Shown here in pieces: positions 20,644 to 32,660 of a stretch of 64,000 bases of DNA. The DNA is from Plasmopara viticola (lineage: Eukaryota; Oomycota; Peronosporomycetes; Peronosporales; Peronosporaceae): assembly GCA_001695595.3 (NCBI GenBank), contig MBPM02000204.1:1-64000 (forward strand), written 5' to 3'. The translations under genes were made by a program, and so were the position numbers. Under the pieces are notes generated by a model. That model did not search any database. It saw nothing but the letters and a program-made list of their open reading frames with translations, and had not been told where the DNA came from. Positions within the stretch are counted from its first letter, which is position 1. Each line of letters starts with the position of its first letter.

Positions 20644-20996
20644 CATTGTACTTATTGCTGCTTAGTTTCGAAGCGGATATTTATACTACCAACTCATGCG
20701 CTCTTTTTTTGGGAGCTTGGTCTGCGTGGAGCTTGGTCTGCGTGGGAGCTTGGTCTGCGTGGGAGCTTGGTCTGCTTGGATCTATAGTTGTTACTCACGA
20801 CTTCGGTATCTTTTTGTAAAATGTTTGCATTCGCGCTAGATGCTTAAAGTGGTGCCAGATACGACCGCGTACGTTGCAAAGGCTTGTGATGAGATAAGAT
20901 TGATCGAAAGAAGCTTTTCTTTGTCCAAATAGACGTTGCGTGTGTGCGATGGTTGTACGTGTTTATATAAATCTAAAAGTTTTTTTCTGTCAGCCT

Positions 20997-21069
20997 TCCC
21001 ATATAGTCTAGGCGGTTAGGATAGCTAGCTCTCACCCAGCAGACCCGGGTTCGAGACCCGGTGTGGGAA
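20997..21069 (+). tRNA. tRNA-Glu(CTC), copy 44, G30A T60A
   Basis: 73 nt. G30A mismatches C40 and T60A changes the T loop. The pair is shared with 22992 and 25060. Insert follows (748 bp). Confidence 0.85.
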
Positions 21070-21370
21070 CATTGTACTTATTGCTGCTTAGTTTCGAAGC
21101 GGATATTTATACTACCAACTCATGCGCTCTTTTTTTGGGAGCTTGGTCTGCGTGGGAGCTTGGTCTGCGTGGGAGCTTGGTCTGCGTGGATCTATAGTTG
21201 TTACTCACGACCTCGGTATCTTTTTGTAAAATGTTTGCATTCGCACTAGATGCTTAACGAGGTGCCAGATTCGAGCGCATACGTTGCAAGTGCTTGTGAT
21301 GAGATAAGATTGAACGAAAGAAGCTTTTCTTTGTCCCAATAGACGTTGCGTGTATGCAATGGTTGTACGT

Positions 21371-21696
21371 ATTGTATTGTATTGTATTACGTTATCGCGT
21401 TGCCAAGTTATGCACGTGCTAGGCTCTATGTCTAGTCCACGACATAGAGTGGTGTCCGCATACGTCGAGTCTCGTTCGGCGGGCAGTGCAGCCAGCACCG
21501 AGGCCGTGAGGGTCTTCCATAGTTTTGTGTAGTTCTGACTTGGTAAGAGCCGAGATGGTGCCCTGGTGCTGGAGACCGTCGCGTCGAGGGTGAGACCCGT
21601 TAGAGACCTGCAGATGCCCGAGAGCACCTGCCCGAAGCGCGCGAGCATTTAGCCCCCGCGCTTGGAAGGAGGGCGTCACCCCAACCTTTTCCGAAA
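21371..21696 (-). mobile_element. Array insert copy 12
   Basis: 326 bp; GAGCCGAGATGGTGCC variant of a subgroup with 26238, 28254 and 30197. Confidence 0.6.
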
Positions 21697-21744
21697 ATGG
21701 TTGTACGTGTTTATATAAACCTAAAACTTTTTATCTGTCAGCCT

Positions 21745-21817
21745 TCCCATATAGTCTAGGCGGTGAGGATAGCTGGCTCTCACCCAGCAGACCCGGGTTC
21801 GAGTCCCGGTGTGGGAA
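21745..21817 (+). tRNA. tRNA-Glu(CTC), copy 45, D-loop T-to-G
   Basis: 73 nt. Insert-linked variant GGTGAGG. 393 bp to next. Confidence 0.9.
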
Positions 21818-22137
21818 CATTGAACTTATTGCTGCTTAGTTTCGAAGCGGATATTTATACTACCAACTCATGCGCTCTTTTTTAGGGAGCTTGGTCTGCG
21901 TGGAAACTTGGTCTGCTTGGATCTATAGTTGTTACTCACGACTTCGGTATCTTTTTGTAAAATGTTTGCATTCGCGCTAGATGCTTAAAGAGGTGCCAGA
22001 TACGACCGCGTACGTTGCAAAGGCTTGTGATGAGATAAGATTGATCGAAAGAAGCTTTTCTTTGTCCAAATAGACGTTGCGTGTGTGCGATGGTTGTACG
22101 TGTTTATATAAATCTAAAAGTTTTTTCCTGTCAGCCT

Positions 22138-22210
22138 TCCCATATAGTCTAGGCGGTTAGGATAGCTGGCTCTCACCCAGCAGACCCGGGTTCGAGTCCC
22201 GGTGTGGGAA
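22138..22210 (+). tRNA. tRNA-Glu(CTC), copy 46
   Basis: 73 nt, consensus. 427 bp to next (four 17-mers). Confidence 0.95.
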
Positions 22211-22564
22211 CATTGTACTTATTGCTGCTTAGTTTCGAAGCGGATATTTATACTACCAACTCATGCGCTCTTTTTTAGGGAGCTTGGTCTGCGTGGGAGC
22301 TTGGTCTGCGTGGGAGCTTGGTCTGCGTGGGAGCTTGGTCTGCTTGGATCTATAGTTGTTACTCACGACTTCGGTATCTTTTTGTAAAATGTTTGCATTC
22401 GCGCTAGATGCTTAAAGTGGTGCGAGATACGACCGCGTAAGTTGCAAAGGCTTGTGATGAGACAAGATTGATCGAAAGAAGCTTTTCTTTGTCCAAATAG
22501 ACGTTGCGTGTGTGCGATGGTTGTACGTGTTTATATAAATCTAAAAGTTTTTTCCTGTCAGCCT

Positions 22565-22637
22565 TCCCATATAGTCTAGGCGGTTAGAATAGCTGGCTCT
22601 CACCCAGCAGACCCGGGTTCGAGTCCCGGTGTGGGAA
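22565..22637 (+). tRNA. tRNA-Glu(CTC), copy 47, G23A
   Basis: 73 nt with G23A. 427 bp to next. Confidence 0.85.
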
Positions 22638-22991
22638 CATTGTACTTATTGCTGCTTAGTTTCGAAGCGGATATTTATACTACCAACTCATGCGCTCTTT
22701 TTTAGGGAGCTTGGTCTGCGTGGGAGCTTGGTCTGCGTGGGAGCTTGGTCTGCGTGGGAGCTTGGTCTGCTTGGATCTATAGTTGTTACTCACGACTTCG
22801 GTATCTTTTTGTAAAATGTTTGCATTCGCGCTAGATGCTTAAAGTGGTGCCAGATACGACCGCGTACGTTGCAAAGGCTTGTGATGAGATAAGATTGATC
22901 GAAAGAAGCTTTTCTTTGTCCAAATAGACGTTGCGTGTGTGCGATGGTTGTACGTGTTTATATAAATCTAAAAGTTTTTTTCTGTCAGCCT

Positions 22992-23064
22992 TCCCATATA
23001 GTCTAGGCGGTTAGGATAGCTAGCTCTCACCCAGCAGACCCGGGTTCGAGACCCGGTGTGGGAA
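22992..23064 (+). tRNA. tRNA-Glu(CTC), copy 48, G30A T60A
   Basis: 73 nt, double variant shared with 20997 and 25060. 393 bp to next. Confidence 0.85.
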
Positions 23065-23384
23065 CATTGTACTTATTGCTGCTTAGTTTCGAAGCGGATA
23101 TTTATACTACCAACTCATGCGCTCTTTTTTTGGGAGCTTGGTCTGCGTGGGAACTTGGTCTGCTTGGATCTATAGTTGTTACTCACGACTTCGGTATCTT
23201 TTTGTAAAATGTTTGCATTCGCGCTAGATGCTTAAAGAGGTGCCAGATACGACCGCGTACGTTGCAAAGGCTTGTGATGAGATAAGATTGATCGAAAGAA
23301 GCTTTTCTTTGTCCAAATAGACGTTGCGTGTGTGCGATGGTTGTACGTGTTTATATAAATCTAAAAGTTTTTTCCTGTCAGCCT

Positions 23385-23457
23385 TCCCATATAGTCTAGG
23401 CGGTTAGGATAGCTGGCTCTCACCCAGCAGACCCGGGTTCGAGTCCCGGTGTGGGAA
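23385..23457 (+). tRNA. tRNA-Glu(CTC), copy 49
   Basis: 73 nt, consensus. 428 bp to next. Confidence 0.95.
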
Positions 23458-23812
23458 CATTGTACTTATTGCTGCTTAGTTTCGAAGCGGATATTTTATA
23501 CTACCAACTCATGCGCTCTTTTTTAGGGAGCTTGGTCTGCGTGGGAGCTTGGTCTGCGTGGGAGCTTGGTCTGCGTGGGAGCTTGGTCTGCTTGGATCTA
23601 TAGTTGTTACTCACGACTTCGGTATCTTTTTGTAAAATGTTTGCATTCGCGCTAGATGCTTAAAGTGGTGCGAGATACGACCGCGTAAGTTGCAAAGGCT
23701 TGTGATGAGACAAGATTGATCGAAAGAAGCTTTTCTTTGTCCAAATAGACGTTGCGTGTGTGCGATGGTTGTACGTGTTTATATAAATCTAAAAGTTTTT
23801 TCCTGTCAGCCT

Positions 23813-23885
23813 TCCCATATAGTCTAGGCGGTTAGAATAGCTGGCTCTCACCCAGCAGACCCGGGTTCGAGTCCCGGTGTGGGAA
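23813..23885 (+). tRNA. tRNA-Glu(CTC), copy 50, G23A
   Basis: 73 nt with G23A. 427 bp to next. Confidence 0.85.
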
Positions 23886-24239
23886 CATTGTACTTATTGC
23901 TGCTTAGTTTCGAAGCGGATATTTATACTACCAACTCATGCGCTCTTTTTTTGGGAGCTTGGTCTGCGTGGGAGCTTGGTCTGCGTGGGAGCTTGGTCTG
24001 CGTGGGAGCTTGGTCTGCTTGGATCTATAGTTGTTACTCACGACTTCGGTATCTTTTTGTAAAATGTTTGCATTCGCGCTAGATGCTTAAAGTGGTGCCA
24101 GATACGATCGCGTACGTTGCAAAGGCTTGTGATGAGATAAGATTGATCGAAAGAAGCTTTTCTTTGTCCAAATAGACGTTGCGTGTGTGCGATGGTTGTA
24201 CGTGTTTATATAAATCTAAAAGTTTTTTCCTGTCAGCCT

Positions 24240-24312
24240 TCCCATATAGTCTAGGCGGTTAGGATAGCTGGCTCTCACCCAGCAGACCCGGGTTCGAGTC
24301 CCGGTGTGGGAA
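24240..24312 (+). tRNA. tRNA-Glu(CTC), copy 51
   Basis: 73 nt, consensus. 427 bp to next. Confidence 0.95.
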
Positions 24313-24666
24313 CATTGTACTTATTGCTGCTTAGTTTCGAAGCGGATATTTATACTACCAACTCATGCGCTCTTTTTTAGGGAGCTTGGTCTGCGTGGGA
24401 GCTTGGTCTGCGTGGGAGCTTGGTCTGCGTGGGAGCTTGGTCTGCTTGGATCTATAGTTGTTACTCACGACTTCGGTATCTTTTTGTAAAATGTTTGCAT
24501 TCGCGCTAGATGCTTAAAGTGGTGCGAGATACGACCGCGTAAGTTGCAAAGGCTTGTGATGAGACAAGATTGATCGAAAGAAGCTTTTCTTTGTCCAAAT
24601 AGACGTTGCGTGTGTGCGATGGTTGTACGTGTTTATATAAATCTAAAAGTTTTTTCCTGTCAGCCT

Positions 24667-24739
24667 TCCCATATAGTCTAGGCGGTTAGAATAGCTGGCT
24701 CTCACCCAGCAGACCCGGGTTCGAGTCCCGGTGTGGGAA
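24667..24739 (+). tRNA. tRNA-Glu(CTC), copy 52, G23A
   Basis: 73 nt with G23A. The following T-run is broken (CTCTTTATTTG). 393 bp to next. Confidence 0.85.
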
Positions 24740-25059
24740 CATTGTGCTTATTGCTGCTTAGTTTCGAAGCGGATATTTATACTACCAACTCATGCGCTCT
24801 TTATTTGGGAGCTTGGTCTGCGTGGGAGCTTGGTCTGCGTGGATCTATAGTTGTTACTCACGACTTCGGTATCTTTTTGTAAAATGTTTGCATTCGCACT
24901 AGATGCTTAAAGTGGTGCCAGATACGACCGCGTACGTTGCAAAGGCTTGTGATGAGATAAGATTGATCGAAAGAAGCTTTTCTTTGTCCAAATAGACGTT
25001 GCGTGTGTGCGATGGTTGTACGTGTTTATATAAATCTAAAAGTTTTTTTCTGTCAGCCT

Positions 25060-25132
25060 TCCCATATAGTCTAGGCGGTTAGGATAGCTAGCTCTCACCC
25101 AGCAGACCCGGGTTCGAGACCCGGTGTGGGAA
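25060..25132 (+). tRNA. tRNA-Glu(CTC), copy 53, G30A T60A
   Basis: 73 nt, third member of the G30A/T60A family. 393 bp to next. Confidence 0.85.
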
Positions 25133-25452
25133 CATTGTACTTATTGCTGCTTAGTTTCGAAGCGGATATTTATACTACCAACTCATGCGCTCTTTTTTTG
25201 GGAGCTTGGTCTGCGTGGGAACTTGGTCTGCTTGGATCTATAGTTGTTACTCACGACTTCGGTATCTTTTTGTAAAATGTTTGCATTCGCACTAGATGCT
25301 TAAAGAGGTGCCAGATACGACGCGTAACGTTGCAAAGGCTTGTGATGAGATAAGATTGATCGAAAGAAGCTTTTCTTTGTCCAAATAGACGTTGCGTGTG
25401 TGCGATGGTTGTACGTGTTTATATAAATCTAAAAGTTTTTTCCTGTCAGCCT

Positions 25453-25523
25453 TCCCATATAGTCTAGGCGGTTAGGATAGCTGGCTCTCACCCAGCAGAC
25501 CGGGTTCGAGTCCCGGTGTGGAA
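25453..25523 (+). tRNA. tRNA-Glu(CTC), copy 54, indels
   Basis: 71 nt. One T-stem C and one 3' acceptor G missing. 427 bp to next. Confidence 0.5.
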
Positions 25524-25879
25524 CATTGTTCTTATTGCTGCTTAGTTTCGAAGCGGAATATCTATACTACCGAACTCATGCGCTCTTTTTTAGGGAGCTT
25601 GGTCTGCGTGGGAGCTTGGTCTGCGTGGGAGCTTGGTCTGCGTGGGAGCTTGGTCTGCTTGGATCTATAGTTGTTACTCAAGACTTCGGTATCTTTTTGT
25701 AAAATGTTTGCATTCGCGCTAGATGCTTAAAGAGGTGCCAGATACGACCGCGTACGTTGCAAAGGCTTGTGATGAGATAAGATTGATCGAAAGAAGCTTT
25801 TCTTTGTCCAAATAGACGTTGCGTGTGTGCGATGGTTGTACGTGTTTATATAAATTTAAAAGTTTTTTCCTGTCAGCCT

Positions 25880-25953
25880 TCCCATATAGTCTAGGCGGTT
25901 AGGATAGCTGGCTCTCACCCAGCAGACCCGGGTTTCGAGTCCCGGTGTGGGAA
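25880..25953 (+). tRNA. tRNA-Glu(CTC), copy 55
   Basis: 74 nt, extra T at the start of the T loop (B box broken). Insert follows (732 bp). Confidence 0.6.
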
Positions 25954-26237
25954 CATTGTACTTATTGCTGCTTAGTTTCGAAGCGGATATTTATACTACC
26001 AACTCATGCGCTCTTTTTTTGGGAGCTTGGTCTGCGTGGGAGCTTGGTCTGCGTGGATCTATAGTTGTTACTCACGACCTCGGTATCTTTTTGTAAAATG
26101 TTTGCATTCGCACTAGATGCTTAACGAGGTGCCAGATTCGAGCGCATACGTTGCAAGTGCTTGTGATGAGATAAGATTGAACGAAAGAAGCTTTTCTTTG
26201 TTCCAATAGACGTTGCGTGTATGCAATGGTTGTACGT

Positions 26238-26563
26238 ATTGTATTGTATTGTATTACGTTATCGCGTTGCCAAGTTATGCACGTGCTAGGCTCTATGTCT
26301 AGTCCACGACATAGAGTGGTGTCCGCATACGTCGAGTCTCGTTCGGCGGGCAGTGCAGCCAGCACCGAGGCCGTGAGGGTCTTCCATAGTTTTGTGTAGT
26401 TCTGACTTGGTAAGAGCCGAGGTGGTGCCCTGGTGCTGGAGACCGTCGCGTCGAGGGTGAGACCCGTTAGAGACCTGCAGATGCCCGAGAGCACCTGCCC
26501 GAAGCGCGCGAGCATTTAGCCCCCGCGCTTGGAAGGAGGGCGTCACCCCAACCTTTTCCGAAA
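26238..26563 (-). mobile_element. Array insert copy 13
   Basis: 326 bp, GAGCCGAGGTGGTGCC subgroup. Confidence 0.6.
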
Positions 26564-26611
26564 ATGGTTGTACGTGTTTATATAAATCGAAAACTTTTTA
26601 TCTGTCAGCCT

Positions 26612-26684
26612 TCCCATATAGTCTAGGCGGTGAGGATAGCTGGCTCTCACCCAGCAGACCCGGGTTCGAGTCCCGGTGTGGGAA
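26612..26684 (+). tRNA. tRNA-Glu(CTC), copy 56, D-loop T-to-G
   Basis: 73 nt, GGTGAGG variant. 394 bp to next. Confidence 0.9.
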
Positions 26685-27005
26685 CATTGAACTTATTGCT
26701 GCTTAATTTCGAAGCGGATATTTATACTACCAACTCATGCGCTCTTTTTTAGGGAGCTTGGTCTGCGTGGGAACTTGGTCTGCTTGGATCTATAGTTGTT
26801 ACTCACGACTTCGGTATCTTTTTGTAAAAATGTTTGCATTCGCACTAGATGCTTAAAGAGGTGCCAGATACGACCGCGTACGTTGCAAAGGCTTGTGATG
26901 AGATAAGATTGATCGAAAGAAGCTTTTCTTTGTCCAAATAGACGTTGCGTGTGTGCGATGGTTGTACGTGTTTATATAAATCTAAAAGTTTTTTCCTGTC
27001 AGCCT

Positions 27006-27078
27006 TCCCATATAGTCTAGGCGGTTAGGATAGCTGGCTCTCACCCAGCAGACCCGGGTTCGAGTCCCGTTGTGGGAA
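27006..27078 (+). tRNA. tRNA-Glu(CTC), copy 57, G65T
   Basis: 73 nt. G65T breaks the outer T-stem pair 49-65. 428 bp to next. Confidence 0.8.
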
Positions 27079-27433
27079 CATTGTACTCATTGCTGCTTAG
27101 TTTCGAAGCGGATATTTATACTACCAACTCATGCGCTCTTTTTTAGGGAGCTTGGTCTGCGTGGGAGCTTGGTCTGCGTGGGAGCTTGGTCTGCGTGGAG
27201 CTTGGTCTGCTTGGATCTATAGTTGTTATACACGACTTTCGGTATCTTTTTTGTAAAATGTTTGCATTCGCGCTAGATGCTTAAAGTGGTGCCAGATACG
27301 ACCGCGTACGTTGCAAAGGCTTGTGATGAGATAAGATTGATCGAAAGAAGCTTTTCTTTGTCCAAATAGACGTTGCGTGTGTGCGATGGTTGTACGTGTT
27401 TATATAAATCTAAAAGTTTTTTCCTGTCAGCCT

Positions 27434-27506
27434 TCCCATATAGTCTAGGCGGTTAGGATAGCTGGCTCTCACCCAGCAGACCCGGGTTCGAGTCCCGGTG
27501 TGGGAA
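27434..27506 (+). tRNA. tRNA-Glu(CTC), copy 58
   Basis: 73 nt, consensus. 412 bp to next. Confidence 0.95.
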
Positions 27507-27845
27507 CATTGTACTTATTGCTGCTTAGTTTCGAAGCGGATATTTATACTACCACTCATGCGCTCTTTTTTAGGGAGCTTGGTCTGCGTGGGAGCTTGGT
27601 CTGCGTGGGAGCTTGGTCTGCTTGGATCTATAGTTTTGTTACTCACGACTTCGGTATCTTTTTGTAAAATGTTTGCATTCGCGCTACATGCTTAAAGAGG
27701 TGCCAGATACGACCGCGTACGTTGCAAAGGCTTGTGATGAGATAAGATTGATCGAAAGAAGCTTTTCTTTGTCCAAATAGAAGCTGCGTGTGTGCGATGG
27801 TTGTACGTGTTTATATAAATCTAAAAAGTTTTTTCCTGTCAGCCT

Positions 27846-27918
27846 TCCCATATAGTCTAGGCGGTTAGGATAGCTGGCTCTCACCCAGCAGACCCGGGTT
27901 CGAGTCCCGGTGTGGGAA
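27846..27918 (+). tRNA. tRNA-Glu(CTC), copy 59
   Basis: 73 nt, consensus. Five 17-mers and an insert follow (783 bp, the longest unfused unit). Confidence 0.95.
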
Positions 27919-27986
27919 CATTGTACTTATTGCTGCTTAGTTTCGAAGCGGATATTTATACTACCAAACTCATGCGCTCTTTTTTA

Positions 27987-28070
27987 GGGAGCTTGTCTGC
28001 GTGGGAGCTTGGTCTGCGTGGGAGCTTGGTCTGCGTGGGAGCTTGGTCTGCGTGGGAGCTTGGTCTGCTT
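27987..28070 (+). repeat. 17-bp minisatellite, five copies
   Basis: Five tandem copies, the first lacking one G and the last ending in CTT instead of CGT, directly upstream of an insert-bearing spacer. Confidence 0.9.
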
Positions 28071-28253
28071 GGATCTATAGTTGTTACTCACGACTTCGGC
28101 ATCTTTTTGTAAAATGTTTGCATTCGCGCTAGATGCTTAAAGAGGTGCGAGATACGAGCGCATACGTTGCAAGTGCTTGTGATGAGATAAGATTGAACGA
28201 AAGAAGCTTTTCTTTGTCCCAATAGACGTTGCGTGTATGCAATGGTTGTACGT

Positions 28254-28580
28254 ATTGTATTGTATTGTATTACGTTATCGCGTTGCCAAAGTTATGCACG
28301 TGCTAGGCTCTATGTCTAGTCCACGACATAGAGTGGTGTCCGCATACGTCGAGTCTCGTTCGGCGGGCAGTGCAGCCAGCACCGAGGCCGTGAGGGTCTT
28401 CCATAGTTTTGTGTAGTTCTGACTTGGTAAGAGCCGAGGTGGTGCCCTGGTGCTGGAGACCGTCGCGTCGAGGGTGAGACCCGTTAGAGACCTGCAGATG
28501 CCCGAGAGCACCTGCCCGAAGCGCGCGAGCATTTAGCCCCCGCGCTTGGAAGGAGGGCGTCACCCCAACCTTTTCCGAAA
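28254..28580 (-). mobile_element. Array insert copy 14
   Basis: 327 bp, same subgroup as copy 13, one extra A. Confidence 0.6.
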
Positions 28581-28628
28581 ATGGTTGTACGTGTTTATAT
28601 AAATCGAAAACTTTTTATCTGTCAGCCT

Positions 28629-28700
28629 TCCATATAGTCTAGGCGGTGAGGATAGCTGGCTCTCACCCAGCAGACCCGGGTTCGAGTCCCGGTGTGGGAA
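28629..28700 (+). tRNA. tRNA-Glu(CTC), copy 60
   Basis: 72 nt. Acceptor C missing; GGTGAGG D loop. 392 bp to next. Confidence 0.65.
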
Positions 28701-29020
28701 CATTGAACTTATTGCTGCTTAGTTTCGAAGCGGATATTTATACTACCAACCCATGCGCTCTTTTTTAGGGAGCTTGGTCTGCGTGGGAAACTTGGTCTGC
28801 TTGATCTATAGTTTTTACTCACGACTTCGGTATCTTTTTGTAAAATGTTTGCATTCGCACTAGATGCTTAAAGAGGTGCCAGATACGACCGCGTACGTTG
28901 CAAAGGCTTGTGATGAGATAAGATTGATCGAAAGAAGCTTTTCTTTGTCCAAATAGACGTTGCGTGTGTGCGATGGTTGTACGTGTTTATATAAATCTAA
29001 AAGTTTTTTCCTGTCAGCCT

Positions 29021-29093
29021 TCCCATATAGTCTAGGCGGTTAGGATAGCTGGCTCTCACCCAGCAGACCCGGGTTCGAGTCCCGGTGTGGGAA
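29021..29093 (+). tRNA. tRNA-Glu(CTC), copy 61
   Basis: 73 nt, consensus. 392 bp to next. Confidence 0.95.
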
Positions 29094-29412
29094 CATTGTA
29101 CTTATTGCTGCTTAGTTTCGAAGCGGATATTTTATACTACCAACTCATGCGCTCTTTTTTAGGGAGCTTGGTCTGCGTGGGAGCTTGGTCTGCTTGGATC
29201 TATAGTTGTTACTCACGACTTCGGTATCTTTTGTAAAATGTTTGCATTCGCGCTAGATGCTTAAAGTGGTGCCAGATACGACCGCGTAAGTTGCAAAGGC
29301 TTGTGATGAGACAAGATTGATCAAAAGAAGCTTTCCTTGTCCAAATAGACGTTGCGTGTGTGCGATGGCTGTACGTGTTTATATAAATCTAAAAGTTTTT
29401 TCCTGTCAGCCT

Positions 29413-29485
29413 TCCCATATAGTCTAGGCGGTTAGGATAGCTGGCTCTCACCCAGCAGACCCGGGTTTGAGTCCCGTTGTGGGAA
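29413..29485 (+). tRNA. tRNA-Glu(CTC), copy 62, C56T G65T
   Basis: 73 nt. C56T removes the conserved G19-C56 tertiary contact and alters the B box; G65T breaks pair 49-65. Probably weak. 427 bp to next. Confidence 0.6.
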
Positions 29486-29839
29486 CATTGTACTTATTGC
29501 TGCTTAGTTTCGAAGCGGATATTTATACTACCAACTCATGCGCTCTTTTTTAGGGAGCTTGGTCTGCGTGGGAGCTTGGTCTGCGTGGGAGCTTGGTCTG
29601 CGTGGGAGCTTGGTCTGCTTGGATCTATAGTTGTTACTCACGACTTCGGTATCTTTTTGTAAAATGTTTGCATTCGCGCTAGATGCTTAAAGTGGTGCCA
29701 GATACGACCGCGTACGTTGCAAAGGCTTGTGATGAGATAAGATTGATCGAAAGAAGCTTTTCTTTGTCCAAATAGACGTTGCGTGTGTGCGATGGTTGTA
29801 CGTGTTTATATAAATCTAAAAGTTTTTTTCTGTCAGCCT

Positions 29840-29910
29840 TCCCATATAGTCTAGGCGGTTAGGATAGCTGGCTCTCACCAGCAGACCCGGGTTTCGAGTC
29901 CGTGTGGGAA
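29840..29910 (+). pseudogene. tRNA-Glu(CTC)-like, copy 63, degenerate
   Basis: 71 nt. One anticodon-region C missing, extra T in the T loop, two bases lost from the T stem. Insert follows (732 bp). Confidence 0.6.
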
Positions 29911-30196
29911 CATTGTGCTTATTGCTGCTTAGTTTCGAAGCGGATATTTATACTACCAACTCATGCGCTCTTTATTTGGGAGCTTGGTCTGCGTGGGAGC
30001 TTGGTCTGCGTGGATCTATAGTTGTTACTTCAACGACCTCGGTATCTTTTTGTAAAATGTTTGCATTCGCACTAGATGCTTAACGAGGTGCCAGATTCGA
30101 GCGCATACGTTGCAAGTGCTTGTGATGAGATAAGATTGAACGAAAGAAGCTTTTCTTTGTCCCAATAGACGTTGCGTGTATGCAATGGTTGTACGT

Positions 30197-30522
30197 ATTG
30201 TATTGTATTGTATTACGTTATCCGTTGCCAAGTTATGCACGTGCTAGGCTCTATGTCTAGTCCACGACATAGAGTGGTGTCCGCATACGTCGAGTCTCGT
30301 TCGGCGGGCAGTGCAGCCAGCACCGAGGCCGTGAGGGTCTTCCATAGTTTTTGTGTAGTTCTGACTTGGTAAGAGCCGAGGTGGTGCCCTGGTGCTGGAG
30401 ACCGTCGCGTCGAGGGTGAGACCCGTTAGAGACCTGCAGATGCCCGAGAGCACCTGCCCGAAGCGCGCGAGCATTTGGCCCCCGCGCTTGGAAGGAGGGT
30501 GTCACCCCAACCTTTTCCGAAA
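30197..30522 (-). mobile_element. Array insert copy 15
   Basis: 326 bp, same subgroup, TATCCGTTG near the tail. Confidence 0.6.
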
Positions 30523-30571
30523 ATGGTTGTACGTGTTTATATAAATCGAAAAACTTTTTATCTGTCAGCCT

Positions 30572-30644
30572 TCCCATATAGTCTAGGCGGTGAGGATAGC
30601 TGGCTCTCACCCAGCAGACCCGGGTTCGAGTCCCGGTGTGGGAA
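30572..30644 (+). tRNA. tRNA-Glu(CTC), copy 64, D-loop T-to-G
   Basis: 73 nt, GGTGAGG variant. 393 bp to next. Confidence 0.9.
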
Positions 30645-30964
30645 CATTGAACTTATTGCTGCTTAGTTTCGAAGCGGATATTTATACTACCAACTCATGC
30701 GCTCTTTTTTAGGGAGCTTGGTCTGCGTGGGAACTTGGTCTGCTTGGATCTATAGTTGTTACTCACGACTTCGGTATCTTTTTGTAAAATGTTTGCATTC
30801 GCACTAGATGCTTAAAGAGGTGCCAGATACGACCGCGTACGTTGCAAAGGCTTGTGATGAGATAAGATTGATCGAAAGAAGCTTTTCTTTGTCCAAATAG
30901 ACGTTGCGTGTGTGCGATGGTTGTACGTGTTTATATAAATCTAAAAGTTTTTTCCTGTCAGCCT

Positions 30965-31037
30965 TCCCATATAGTCTAGGCGGTTAGGATAGCTGGCTCT
31001 CACCCAGCAGACCCGGGTTCGAGTCCCGGTGTGGGAA
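30965..31037 (+). tRNA. tRNA-Glu(CTC), copy 65
   Basis: 73 nt, consensus. 403 bp to next; first 17-mer is damaged. Confidence 0.95.
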
Positions 31038-31367
31038 CATTGTACTTATTGCTGCTTAGTTTCGAAGCGGATATTTATACTACCAACTCATGCGCTCTTT
31101 TTTAGGGAGCTGGTCTGAGCTTGGTCTGCGTGGGAGCTTGGTCTGCTTGGATCTATAGTTGTTACTCACGACTTCGGTATCTTTTTGTAAAATGTTTGCA
31201 TCCGCGCTAGATGCTTAAAGTGGTGCCAGATACGACCGCGTACGTTGCAAAGGCTTGTGATGAGATAAGATTGATCGAAAGAAGCTTTTCTTTGTCCAAA
31301 TAGACGTTGCGTGTGTGCGATGGTTGTACGTGTTTATATAAATCTAAAAGTTTTTTCCTGTCAGCCT

Positions 31368-31438
31368 TCCCTATAGTCTAGGCGGTTAGGATAGCTGGCT
31401 CTCACCAGCAGACCCGGGTTCGAGTCCCGGTGTGGGAA
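31368..31438 (+). tRNA. tRNA-Glu(CTC), copy 66, indels
   Basis: 71 nt. One acceptor A and one C of the anticodon region missing. 408 bp to next. Confidence 0.5.
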
Positions 31439-31775
31439 CATTGTACTTATTGCTGCTTAGTTTCGAAAGCGGATATTTATACTACCAACTCATGCGCTCT
31501 TTTTTGAGGGGCTTGGTCTGCGTGGGAGCTTGGTCTGCGTGGGAGCTTGGTCTGCTTGGATCTATAGTTGTTACTCACGACTTCGGTATCTTTTTGTAAA
31601 ATGTTTGCATTCGCACTAGATGCTTAAAGAGGTGCCAGATACGACCGCGTACGTTGCAAAGGCTTGTGATGAGATAAGATTGATCGAAAGAAGCTTTTCT
31701 TTGTCCAAATAGACGTTGCGTGTGTCGATGGTTGTACGTGTTTATATAAATCTAAAAGTTTTTTCCTGTCAGCCT

Positions 31776-31846
31776 TCCCATATAGTCTAGGCGGTTAGGA
31801 TAGCTGGCTCTCACCCAAGACCCGGGTTCGAGTCCCGGTGTGGGAA
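31776..31846 (+). tRNA. tRNA-Glu(CTC), copy 67, indels
   Basis: 71 nt. GC lost from the 3' side of the anticodon stem. 405 bp to next. Confidence 0.5.
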
Positions 31847-32180
31847 CATTGTACTTATTGCTGCTTAGTTTTGAAGCGGATATTTATACTACCAACTCAT
31901 GCGCTCTTTTTTGGGAGCTTGGTCTGCGTGGGAGCTTGGTCTGCGTGGGAGCTTGGTCTGCGTATTATAGTTGTTACTCGCGACTTCGGTATCTTTTTGT
32001 AAAATGTTTGCATTCGCGCTAGATGCTTAAAGTGGTGCCAGATACGACCGCATACGTTGCAAAGGCTTGTGATGAGATAAGATTGATCGAAAGAAGCTTT
32101 TCTTTGTCCAAATAGACGTTGCGTGTGTGCGATGGTTTGTACGTGTTTATATAAATCTAAAAGTTTTTTCCTGTCAGCCT

Positions 32181-32253
32181 TCCCATATAGTCTAGGCGGT
32201 TAGGATAGCTGGCTCTCACCCAGCAGACCCGGGTTCGAGTCCCGGTGTGGGAA
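32181..32253 (+). tRNA. tRNA-Glu(CTC), copy 68
   Basis: 73 nt, consensus. 407 bp to next. Confidence 0.95.
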
Positions 32254-32587
32254 CATTGTACTTATTGCTGCTTAGTTTCGAAGCGGATATTTATACTACC
32301 AACTCATGCGCTCTTTTTTTGGGAGCTTGGTCTGCGTGGGAGCTTGGTCTGCGTGGGAGCTTGGTCTGCGTGGATCTATAGTTGTTACTCGACTTCGGTA
32401 TCTTTTTGTAAAATGTTTGCATTCGCGCTAGATGCTTAAAGTGGTGCCAGATACGACCGCATACGTTGCAAAGGCTTGTGATGAGACAAGATTGATCGAA
32501 AGAAGCTTTTCTTTGTCCAAATAGACGTTGCGTGTGTGCGATGGTTGTACGTGTTTATATAAACTAAAAGTTTTTTCCTGTCAGCCT

Positions 32588-32660
32588 TCCCATATAGTCT
32601 AGGCGGTTAGGATAGCTGGCTCTCACCCAGCAGACCCGGGTTCGAGTCCCGGTGTGGGAA
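32588..32660 (+). tRNA. tRNA-Glu(CTC), copy 69
   Basis: 73 nt, consensus. 392 bp to next. Confidence 0.95.
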
